The position numbers and the translations under genes were made by a program. A stretch of DNA of 37,909 nt from CAZIQY01 sp964541605 (lineage in GTDB: Bacteria > Desulfobacterota > Syntrophia > Syntrophales > UBA2185): contig CAZIQY010000025.1 in assembly GCA_964541605.1 (NCBI GenBank), positions 1 to 37,909 on the forward strand. Reading direction: 5' to 3'. The notes beneath the pieces were generated by a model. That model ran no database searches and was not told the DNA's origin. It saw nothing but the letters and a program-made list of their open reading frames with translations. This document shows, one piece after another, positions 1-6,848 of this stretch (its first letter is position 1; each line of letters opens with the position of its first letter).

Positions 1-547
1 GAAATATGTTAAGCTTTTACAAATTTTATGTACTAACTATTCCGGACAGTAGTGTCCCTTTATATGAAATTGAGGCTGCATGTAGAACTAAGAATTAAGC
101 AGAAAATGTGTGGATGTTCATCACATAGGGCAAGATTTCTCCCTGCGGTCGAAATGACATGGGGGGAGTGGTCGAAATAACAAAGTGTAAAGATCAAGGC
201 ACAAGAGGCAAGACACAGAATACTAAGATTCTCTTAGATTCCCGATCGGGTCGGGAATGACAAGCATATATAATGAATAAGATTGCCGTGTCCCACCGCG
301 GCTTTGCCTCGTGGCTTCGGCTCACTCTCTCCTCGCAATGAAACGATTAAAATAGCTCCGTTCCGGACAATGTTATTTTTTACTTTGCACGCCCGCCATG
401 AAAAGTCCATAACCGGACTTTACATCACATGAGGCACGCACAATAGCCGGCAACCATTTTACCTTGACATATAAAGGACTTATTTCTATACTTGGCACGC
501 ATAATGGCATTCAAATCAAACAGAAAAAAACAATCTGTGAAGGCAGC
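1..547. other. Non-coding left flank
   Basis: No convincing gene precedes the ATG at 548. The stretch is AT-rich and contains short palindromic intergenic debris: a GGACA/TGTCC inverted pair near 44-56, a second TTCCGGACA at 362-370, and the hairpin at 238-258. An open frame exists on the plus strand from 464, but its first 28 codons lack a ribosome binding site and precede the conserved start of the nucleotidyltransferase. No promoter could be assigned with confidence. Confidence 0.6.
238..258. repeat. Palindromic intergenic repeat unit
   Basis: ATTCCCGA (238-245) and TCGGGAAT (251-258) form a perfect 8-bp stem with a 5-base loop and are followed by GAC. The ATTCCC...GGGAATGAC pattern recurs at 20064-20083 and 36638-36657, so this is probably one unit of a dispersed palindromic family. 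Confidence 0.6.
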
Positions 548-976
548 ATGAAGCGGAACGAGGACATAAAGGGGATAATTGACTATTTCAGGGCGAGGGA
601 AGAGGTCTCTGCCTTGTACCTCTTCGGAAGCGTGGCAAAGGGAACGCAAAACGCCGGGAGTGATATAGATGTCGCAGTCCTCATTGATGAAAAGAAACTG
701 CAAGGCAAGAAATTCGCTATCCTCAGGCAAGATTATTATGCTGCCTCACCACGTCTTTCCCTGCGCATCGTGGATATCGTCATCCTCAACACCGCACCGC
801 CTCATCTGAAGCATCACATTCTTAAAACAGGATCACTCATTTTTGACAGGAATAGAAAGCTGCGAGTGAAATTTGCAGTCCATGCTATTCTCGAATATCT
901 CGACTACAAACCGATTGAAGACGTCTGTCTGAAGGCAGTGGCAGGTCGTTTCCGGAGGGGCGCCGTTGGTCAATAA
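548..976 (+). CDS. mntA: MntA-like nucleotidyltransferase antitoxin
   Basis: Small MNT-fold nucleotidyltransferase, 142 residues. The defining GSX10DXD signature is present: G27-S28, then D39 and D41, the acidic pair that binds the metal and nucleotide. The ATG at 548 is chosen over an upstream in-frame start at 464 because it puts the signature at the usual distance from the N-terminus; a weak GAAGG lies just upstream. The stop overlaps the start of the next gene by 11 bases, so the two are translationally coupled. In characterised MntA/HepT pairs the MNT protein attaches AMP to a tyrosine of the HEPN toxin and neutralises it; that role here is inferred from family and context. Other MNT-HEPN pairs have unknown roles, so function is less certain than family. 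Confidence 0.85.
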   Translation: MKRNEDIKGIIDYFRAREEVSALYLFGSVAKGTQNAGSDIDVAVLIDEKKLQGKKFAILRQDYYAASPRLSLRIVDIVILNTAPPHLKHHILKTGSLIFDRNRKLRVKFAVHAILEYLDYKPIEDVCLKAVAGRFRRGAVGQ

Positions 977-1385
977 AGCCCTTATTGCCAGAAAGCTGGA
1001 AAGAATAGAAAACTATCTCGGGCAGATACGTTCAAAAAAAGATCCGGGTATAAAGTCTTTTAAAAAAGATAAGGACCTGCAGAGCATCATCCTCTTCAAT
1101 CTTATTCAGGCTGTTCAGGCGTGCATCGATATGGGCGCCCATATCATAAGTGATGCGGGGTGGGAAACACCTTCATCACAGGCAGAGATATTTGAGATCC
1201 TGACAAAGCACAAAATTATTACGAAAGCGCGTGCCGAAAAGATGATACAGATGGTCGGCTTCAGAAACCGGATTGTCCATGAATACGAGAAAACCGACCT
1301 AGTTATAGTTCACGCTGTCTGGACGAAACACAGCACGGATATGGAAAGATTCTGCCGGACCATAATCAAGAAGCTCAATCTTTAG
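966..1385 (+). CDS. hepT: HepT-like HEPN (DUF86) toxin
   Basis: All-alpha HEPN-domain protein of 139 residues, starting with TTG at 966 inside the 3' end of the nucleotidyltransferase gene. The catalytic RX4HXY motif is intact: R100, H105 and Y107 in the segment RNRIVHEY. In HepT toxins Arg and His form the RNase site of a dimer and the Tyr is the residue modified by MntA. Because both the toxin motif and the modifiable Tyr are kept, the module looks functional rather than decayed. The start could also be a later codon, but TTG at 966 gives the expected N-terminal helix and tight coupling. The RNase target cannot be read from sequence. Confidence 0.85.
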   Translation: MVNKALIARKLERIENYLGQIRSKKDPGIKSFKKDKDLQSIILFNLIQAVQACIDMGAHIISDAGWETPSSQAEIFEILTKHKIITKARAEKMIQMVGFRNRIVHEYEKTDLVIVHAVWTKHSTDMERFCRTIIKKLNL

Positions 1386-1489
1386 AGAAACATATGCCCT
1401 CTCTTCTTACCTGACATTAAAGATTCCTTGCAATGACAGAATAAGAATATCGCCGTCCCGGTTGAGCATGGTCGCATTCAAGTGTTCGG

Positions 1490-2224
1490 TCAAAGCTTCA
1501 TGATGAGGGAATGAATCTTCTTTGTGTCGGCTTCTCTGATCTGCAGCCTCAATTCAGTAGGTTTCTTCGATTCTCCGGGAAAGAAGATGAATCCGTGGGC
1601 GATTTCACCGGCCCTGACGGACCTGTTTTCAAGAGACCTTTTTTCAAGATCCGACCGGATTTTAGACTGCACATCCGTATCCGTCAAACCCTTGGAACCA
1701 CCCATCACGGCTCCCGCCGCCGCTCCTACTGCCGCTCCCCGCATTGCAGCCTCGGCCACACTCTGTCCGGATACAATACCGATGGCCGCGCCGATAATGC
1801 CCCCTGCAATGCCCCCCAAGCCGCCATATTTGGCCGCTTCCGGAGCAATTCTACTGAGTTCCGTTTTTTTCTGCATGCGATCATATGCCAGTCTTTCATC
1901 AAGGATCGGCCAGAGGTTATGCTCACCGTCGACAAGAAACGTCTGAGCCGCCACAATATCCAGAGCGTGCGTCCCTTTATTGTCGAAAATAACCCGCACG
2001 GGCAGTATCCCGGCATCGATCATATCAAATCCGAAAGCCGCTTCGGTTTCCTTTTTATCCGCATACGCCTGCGCCGCGATGACCGCGCCGCCCGCTTCCG
2101 TCGCATTCGGATAGGCCGTGGGCATCTTGAAGGGAATGACCTGGCTTTCATAGCTTGCGCAACCGAAAACAAAAATGATTATGAAAAGTACAGGCAACAA
2201 CCTGGACATTTTACCTCTGAACAT
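1490..2224 (-). CDS. Glycine-zipper outer-membrane-type lipoprotein
   Basis: Protein of 244 residues with a lipoprotein signal peptide: positive start, hydrophobic LPVLFIIIFVFG and lipobox cysteine C22. The middle (roughly residues 130-180) is a glycine-zipper segment rich in GG, GAA and GAV spacings, as in Gly-zipper lipoproteins that insert into or span membranes. The C-terminal 70 residues are polar and charged. The start at 2224 is set by a strong AGGAGG about 8 bases upstream; that ribosome binding site lies inside the longer open frame beginning at 2248, which excludes it. The gene is alone, divergent from the DUF523 gene. Exact function unknown; an envelope-stress or structural role is only a guess. 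Confidence 0.75.
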   Translation of the reverse strand: MFRGKMSRLLPVLFIIIFVFGCASYESQVIPFKMPTAYPNATEAGGAVIAAQAYADKKETEAAFGFDMIDAGILPVRVIFDNKGTHALDIVAAQTFLVDGEHNLWPILDERLAYDRMQKKTELSRIAPEAAKYGGLGGIAGGIIGAAIGIVSGQSVAEAAMRGAAVGAAAGAVMGGSKGLTDTDVQSKIRSDLEKRSLENRSVRAGEIAHGFIFFPGESKKPTELRLQIREADTKKIHSLIMKL

Positions 2225-2414
2225 GATTAAACCTCCTTGATATCCCATCTGAATCGGGACGGGACTCTGAAAAGCAGGCTATACAAATACCGTCTTTTTG
2301 TCAATCCCAATCAGGCTGCCGGGGATTCCTGTTGACAGAAAACTGCCCCTCACCGATAATCAGGATGAATTGAATGAAACAACATCAAAAACGTTCTCTA
2401 TTGAGGGAAATATC

Positions 2415-2957
2415 ATGGAAAAGATTAAAATCGGCATCAGTTCCTGTCTTTTGGGAAATAATGTGCGTTACGACGGCGGACATCAGCATGACCGGTACAT
2501 TACGGATACCCTCGGAAGATATTTTGCCTGGTTTCCCGTTTGTCCGGAAGTGGAATATGGGCTCGGAATACCGCGAGAGGCCATGCGCCTTGTCGGCAAT
2601 CCCGAAAATCCCCGTCTGGTGACGATCCATACAAATGTGGACCACACGAATGGTATGCGCGCATGGGCAAAGAAGAGACTAAAGGACCTTGAACAGGAGG
2701 GTCTCAGCGGATTTATTTTTAAAAGCAGATCGCCCAGCTCGGGCATGACGGGTGTAACCGTCCACACCCCCTCCGGAATGCCGAACGGAGAAAGTGCCGG
2801 CATATTTGCCGATGCTTTCATGAAATATTTCCCCTGTATCCCTGTAATTGACGACAGTCAACTCCATGATCCCCATTTGAGGGAAAGTTTCATTGAGAGA
2901 ATATTGATGCTTTCTCGATCACCTCGCCCCTGCTGCTTATCACCACTTTTTCCATAG
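2415..2957 (+). CDS. DUF523 family protein with extended tail
   Basis: DUF523 (YbbK-type) protein of 180 residues. Family motifs are clear: SSCLLG followed by VRYDGG near the N-terminus, CPEVEYGLGIPRE in the middle and FKSRSPSSG further on. The conserved cysteines in SSC and CPE suggest a metal or nucleophile role, but no activity is established for the family. ATG at 2415 is preferred over the open frame beginning at 2298, as it matches the family start and has GAGG upstream. The core ends about residue 162 at FIERIL; in many relatives a DUF1722 domain follows there. Here the last 15 or so residues are Pro/Cys/Leu-rich and are translated antisense to the 3' end of the convergent ferredoxin gene, suggesting a truncated end. 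Overlap is 68 bases. Confidence 0.8.
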   Translation: MEKIKIGISSCLLGNNVRYDGGHQHDRYITDTLGRYFAWFPVCPEVEYGLGIPREAMRLVGNPENPRLVTIHTNVDHTNGMRAWAKKRLKDLEQEGLSGFIFKSRSPSSGMTGVTVHTPSGMPNGESAGIFADAFMKYFPCIPVIDDSQLHDPHLRESFIERILMLSRSPRPCCLSPLFP

Positions 2958-3648
2958 GGACATTCTTGCCGGCCACAGCCATCCCCCTCTGGACAATCAC
3001 GGGAAGTCCCTGGCAGCAGGGCACTTCCATAACCAGAACGGTGACGCTCTTCACATCCGCATTGCGAAATATCTCGGCAAATTTCTGCACATACGCCTGA
3101 GCATCATCCAACTTCGGGCACCCCACAAGGACGGCTCTCCCTTTCAGGAAATCCTCATGGAACCGGGGATAAGCAAATGGAGTACAATCCGCAGCAACCA
3201 GAAGGTCCGCCCCTTTTAAAAAGGGAGCGGTCGGCGGTGCCAGCCTGATCTGAACCGGCCAGTGAGACAGCGCTGATACGCCTCCTCTTTGTGAAACAGG
3301 CTCATTGGCTTTCTCACACGATTCCGGTGTTGAGAAAGTCCGGATCGCCGTTGACGGGCATCCGCACGCCATGGGTATCGCCTCCGAAACCTTGGACGAT
3401 TTCTTTGATGCCACATGTTTTTCCGCAACAGCCTGGTCGAAGGGTTCCGTCTCACGCTCAACAATTTTCAGAGCGCCCCTCGGACACTCCCCAAGACAGG
3501 CCCCAAGACCGTCACAGTATTTATCGGCCACAAGCCTTGCCTTCCCGGCGATAACCTGAATGGCGCCTTCCGCACAGGACGGCACACACAAGCCGCATCC
3601 GTCACACAGATTTTCGTCGATCTCGATAATCTTTCGTTTTGCTTTCAT
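2890..3648 (-). CDS. Two-cluster 4Fe-4S ferredoxin-like protein
   Basis: 252 residues. The N-terminal 70 residues are a 2[4Fe-4S]-type ferredoxin domain: a full C-x2-C-x2-C-x3-C set in CDGCGLCVPSC and a second set around YCDGLGACLGECP. The remaining 180 residues are the conserved extension of this family, with CGCPS, an APFLKGADLLVAADC segment, VGCPKLDDA and PCCQG, giving several further cysteines for cofactor or redox use. A good ribosome binding site (AGGGGGAAAG) precedes the ATG at 3648. The gene is divergent from a Crp/Fnr regulator; an FNR-type site at 3740-3753 sits at the correct distance for class II activation of this gene. Probably a cytoplasmic electron-transfer or stress-response protein; partner unknown. 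Confidence 0.8.
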   Translation of the reverse strand: MKAKRKIIEIDENLCDGCGLCVPSCAEGAIQVIAGKARLVADKYCDGLGACLGECPRGALKIVERETEPFDQAVAEKHVASKKSSKVSEAIPMACGCPSTAIRTFSTPESCEKANEPVSQRGGVSALSHWPVQIRLAPPTAPFLKGADLLVAADCTPFAYPRFHEDFLKGRAVLVGCPKLDDAQAYVQKFAEIFRNADVKSVTVLVMEVPCCQGLPVIVQRGMAVAGKNVPMEKVVISSRGEVIEKASIFSQ

Positions 3649-3739
3649 GACTTTCCCCCTATATTTATGTTTTTTTAAGTTTCTGAACGTCTCGTTTTCC
3701 CTTTTGGAATTAATCTAATGATCCACGAAGAAATACGCA

Positions 3740-3753
3740 TTGACTTAGATCAA
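3740..3753. promoter_or_regulatory. FNR/DNR-type operator TTGAC-N4-ATCAA
   Basis: TTGACTTAGATCAA differs at one base from the FNR consensus TTGAT-N4-ATCAA. On the minus strand its centre is 41.5 bases before a predicted start near 3705, with TAGATT at 3712-3717 as a -10 element, the geometry of a class II FNR-activated promoter for the ferredoxin-like gene (ATG at 3648). For the plus-strand regulator gene it lies 34 bases before the ATG, too close to activate but suited to repression. The spacing is seen in sequence; regulation is inference. Confidence 0.65.
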
Positions 3754-3786
3754 ATGGAGGTGTTATTTTTTCTCCGGAGGCGCCCT

Positions 3787-4473
3787 ATGAATCCGACAGA
3801 CCACATTTCTGCCATTTCCATCTTCGAAGGTATGCCGAAAGGCCAGCATGAAGCTCTGGCCGGAATTACAGTGAACCGCTCTTACAAAAAAGGGCAAATC
3901 GTTTTTTCCGAAGGGGATGACGGGATCGGGTTTTACGCCATAATCTCCGGCCGCATTAAAATATTCAAACTCTCTCCGGAGGGTAAAGAACAGATCCTGC
4001 ACATCTTCGGCCCCAGGGAGATTTTTGGAGAAGCAGCCGTTTTTACCGGGCATGGATATCCAGCCTATGCCGAGGCGAACATGCAGAGTTCGCTCCTTTT
4101 TTTTCCAAAGAACGCTTTTGTCGAACTGATAAAAAAAGACCCGTCGCTCGCCTTGAATATGCTGGCTGTTTTGTCAACCCGTCTGCGGAGATTCACAGCG
4201 TTAATCGAGGATCTTTCTCTGAAAGAGGTTCCGGGGCGCCTTGCAGCTTATCTGCTGTACATGAGCAAAAAATCCCGCCATGCGGACGATATTGAACTGG
4301 ATATCTCCAAGGGTCAGCTTGCTTCTCTTCTCGGCACCATTCCGGAAACATTATCCCGTATTCTCGGCAAAATGACCCGTCAGGGACTTATCCGCTCACA
4401 GGGCTCGCGGATCAGGATACTGGATCGAACCGGGCTGTCCGAAATAGCCACAGAGGGGAAGAAACTTATTTAG
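3787..4473 (+). CDS. Crp/Fnr-family transcriptional regulator
   Basis: 228-residue regulator: cyclic-nucleotide-binding-like beta-roll (about residues 12-125), long dimer helix (125-150) and winged helix-turn-helix (165-215). The recognition helix contains E187-T-L-S190-R191, the E-x-x-S-R pattern by which FNR reads TTGAT half-sites, matching the FNR-type box just upstream. The protein has no cysteine, so it cannot hold an FNR-style iron-sulfur cluster; a heme-NO sensor of the DNR/HcpR kind or another ligand is more likely. ATG at 3787 is chosen because GGAGG lies 7 bases before it; the longer frame from 3718 would place the operator within coding sequence. Probably controls the divergent ferredoxin gene and itself. 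Confidence 0.85.
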   Translation: MNPTDHISAISIFEGMPKGQHEALAGITVNRSYKKGQIVFSEGDDGIGFYAIISGRIKIFKLSPEGKEQILHIFGPREIFGEAAVFTGHGYPAYAEANMQSSLLFFPKNAFVELIKKDPSLALNMLAVLSTRLRRFTALIEDLSLKEVPGRLAAYLLYMSKKSRHADDIELDISKGQLASLLGTIPETLSRILGKMTRQGLIRSQGSRIRILDRTGLSEIATEGKKLI

Positions 4474-4530
4474 GTTCATCGTGTTCATATGATAAAATTG
4501 ACGCATTTTCATGATTTGTAGATAAACGCC

Positions 4531-5226
4531 ATGTGGTCTCGCAGGGGAAAAATAAAAGAAGAAGTAGCCTATGATGAGGACGGCCGGATCAGGGAAAGAA
4601 GGTCTACCCTCGATGGAAAACTGGAGGGCGAGTACACGTCTTATTTCGGCAATGGGCAGGTCAATGCCAGACTGCATTTCATAAACGGTCGCAGAGAGGG
4701 TGACGCCTTTTCCCACTATGAAAACGGGCAGCTCAGGGAAAAAGGTTCCTTTAAAAATGATGCACTGGAAGGCGAATACATTTTCTATTACGAAAACGGC
4801 CGGATTAAAGAGATTGAAAACTACGTAGAAGGGAAGCCGGACGGGAAATACACCCTTTTTTACACAAACGGCCAGATAAAAGATGTGGAGCATTTCAAGG
4901 ACGGGAAATTTCACGGAGAATATGTATCCTACTACAAGAACGGCCAGATCAGGGAAAAGGGAAACTTTAGAAACGACAAACGGGAAGGCGAGTACATCGC
5001 CTATGACAGAAGCGGGCGGATCAGGGAAAAGGCGACTTTCAGGAATGGAAAGCCGGAAGGGGAGTTTCAGTGTTTTTATGATGAAACAAACGACACAGGT
5101 GATGACGATGAGGAAGCACAGGTGTCCGCAACCGGGTTAAAAAGCCTGAAAGACAAGGAAAGACGCATTGATGACCTGCTCAAGGATCTGAAAGAATTCG
5201 ACAAAGAAAAGAAGGAGACGCCATGA
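4531..5226 (+). CDS. MORN-2 repeat protein (YwqK-like)
   Basis: 231 residues made almost entirely of seven tandem repeats of about 24 residues, each of the form GEY-x-x-YY-x-NGQI-x-E-x-G-x-F-x-NG-x-x-E, typical of MORN_2/YwqK-type proteins. After the last repeat (about residue 185) comes an acidic DDDEE linker and a Lys/Glu-rich helical tail. There is no signal peptide, so it is cytoplasmic. YwqK relatives are often labelled antitoxins, but no toxin partner lies here. The stop overlaps the ATG of the universal stress protein by 4 bases (ATGA), so the two are co-translated. No clear ribosome binding site precedes the ATG at 4531. Function unknown, likely a protein-interaction scaffold. Confidence 0.75.
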   Translation: MWSRRGKIKEEVAYDEDGRIRERRSTLDGKLEGEYTSYFGNGQVNARLHFINGRREGDAFSHYENGQLREKGSFKNDALEGEYIFYYENGRIKEIENYVEGKPDGKYTLFYTNGQIKDVEHFKDGKFHGEYVSYYKNGQIREKGNFRNDKREGEYIAYDRSGRIREKATFRNGKPEGEFQCFYDETNDTGDDDEEAQVSATGLKSLKDKERRIDDLLKDLKEFDKEKKETP

Positions 5227-6062
5227 TCGAAAAGATTCTGATTCCCACCGACGGTTCCGGTTACAGTAGAACCGCTCTCGAATACGGCATCTACGTTGCC
5301 AAACGATTGGGTGCGCAGGTGACGGGGCTCCATGTCGTGGATATCCGTCTTATACAGGGGCCCGTTTTTACGGATATCTCAGGCTCTATCGGCCTCCCGC
5401 CTTATCAGGAATTTCTGCCGTCCATCCGGAGCGGACTTGATGACAGGGCGGAGGGCATCCTGGAAGCCTTCAGAGCGCGGTGCGAAGAAGCCGGATTTCA
5501 ACCGGAAACCCTGAAGTCCATGGGCCTCATCGACGAAACCATTATCGATGAAGGGAAACAGGCCGATTTGATTGTCCTTGCCCGGAGAGGAGAACATTTC
5601 CATCTCACCGGGGGCGGCATTCTCGGTTCCACTGCCGAATCGGTCGTCCGCAAGTCCGGGAAACCGGTCATGGTAACGCCTGAAACCTTCCTGGAAATCG
5701 AAAGCATGGGACTCGCCTACGACGGCAGCGTGCCTGCGGAAAATGCGCTGGCACTTGCCGTGAAATTATCCGATGCCGCCTCCTGGCCGCTTACCATCAT
5801 CGTCATCACGGACGATCATGAACTGGAAGCGAATATCATCCGTAAACTTGACGATTTTCTTGAACCTCTCAAGATTGACAGCGAAACCATCATCTTAAGA
5901 GGAAAAGAAGACCGTGAAATCATTAAATTCATTCAGGAAGGCTCCATCGAATTGATGGTCATGGGGGCTTACGGCCACAACAGGCTCAGAGAGTTTATCC
6001 TCGGCAGCACGACCTCTCATGTCATCCGCAAAAGCGCCGTGCCGGTTCTACTCACCCGATAA
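5223..6062 (+). CDS. Tandem universal stress protein (UspA)
   Basis: 279 residues with two fused Usp domains (about 1-155 and 160-279). The second has the ATP-binding signature G-x2-G-x9-G-S-T in GAYGHNRLREFILGSTT; the first ends in GGGILGSTAESVVRKS, a looser version after RRGEHFHL, so nucleotide binding may be limited to domain two. The N-terminus (MIEKILIPTDGS) is the classic beta-1/P-loop start with Asp. An AAGGAG precedes the ATG, which overlaps the MORN gene stop. Tandem Usp proteins act in the cytoplasm in stress or energy-limitation survival; the client is unknown. Convergent with surE, 11 bases away. Confidence 0.9.
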   Translation: MIEKILIPTDGSGYSRTALEYGIYVAKRLGAQVTGLHVVDIRLIQGPVFTDISGSIGLPPYQEFLPSIRSGLDDRAEGILEAFRARCEEAGFQPETLKSMGLIDETIIDEGKQADLIVLARRGEHFHLTGGGILGSTAESVVRKSGKPVMVTPETFLEIESMGLAYDGSVPAENALALAVKLSDAASWPLTIIVITDDHELEANIIRKLDDFLEPLKIDSETIILRGKEDREIIKFIQEGSIELMVMGAYGHNRLREFILGSTTSHVIRKSAVPVLLTR

Positions 6063-6073
6063 ACGGGGGGAAT

Positions 6074-6838
6074 TCAGAAAACGTCTTTCACCCTTTCTCT
6101 CAGGTCGTCCAAGACATCGTAACGGGTCAGATCATAGTAAATCGGTGTAATCGTGATCATCCCCTTGCGAAGGGCGCAGGCATCGGAATCCACCTCTTCA
6201 TGATCGGAAAGCTGCGTCTCGCCGGCCAGCCAGTAATAGATGTTTTCTCTCGGGTCCGTCCGCTTTTCAAAATTCTCGATGAGCCGCGCCCTCCCCTGCT
6301 TTGCAACGACAACCCCTTTAATCTCCTCTTCGGGCAAGGCGGGGATATTGACATTGAGTGCAATATGCGGGATCGGATAATCTTTCAACATGAATGCCGC
6401 CATTTTTCTGGCAAATCTGGCCGCAAAGGAAAAATCTGCATCTCTGTGGATATCAAGAGATATTGCCATGGAAGGTACGCCCATAATGACGCCTTCCGTT
6501 GCCGCAGACACCGTTCCGGAATAGATGACGTTGATCCCCACATTGGCCCCGATATTAATCCCGGATACCACCAGATCCACCGGCTTTTCCGACAGTTCTC
6601 TTATCCCGATTTTAACGCAATCCGCCGGCGTCCCCTTGACGGCATATCCAAGAAAGGCCCCATCCTTTTTTACGCGCCTCACCATCAGGGGGCGGAATAG
6701 CGTGATAGCATGACCCACGGCGCTCTGTTCCACCTCGGGAGCAACGATCAGGCAGTCCGCATCCTTTGAAAGCTCCTGGTAAAGAGCACTCAGGCCCCTG
6801 GCATATATTCCGTCGTCATTCGTCAGAAGAAAGCGCAT
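6074..6838 (-). CDS. surE: 5'/3'-nucleotidase SurE
   Basis: 254 residues. Starts MRFLLTNDDGIYARG, the SurE hallmark in which N and the two Asp bind the divalent metal. The SAVGHAITL segment and the VSGINIGANVG-VIYSGTVSAATEG block are also diagnostic. SurE dephosphorylates nucleoside 5'- and 3'-monophosphates and short polyphosphates in the cytoplasm during stress or stationary phase. ATG at 6838 is taken because GAAGGAG stands about 6 bases before it and homologues start here; the open frame runs 15 codons further upstream into the ATPase gene. Only 10 bases separate it from the ATPase stop, so the two form an operon. It is not next to pcm or nlpD here. Confidence 0.93.
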   Translation of the reverse strand: MRFLLTNDDGIYARGLSALYQELSKDADCLIVAPEVEQSAVGHAITLFRPLMVRRVKKDGAFLGYAVKGTPADCVKIGIRELSEKPVDLVVSGINIGANVGINVIYSGTVSAATEGVIMGVPSMAISLDIHRDADFSFAARFARKMAAFMLKDYPIPHIALNVNIPALPEEEIKGVVVAKQGRARLIENFEKRTDPRENIYYWLAGETQLSDHEEVDSDACALRKGMITITPIYYDLTRYDVLDDLRERVKDVF

Positions 6839-6848
6839 ATCAACTCCT

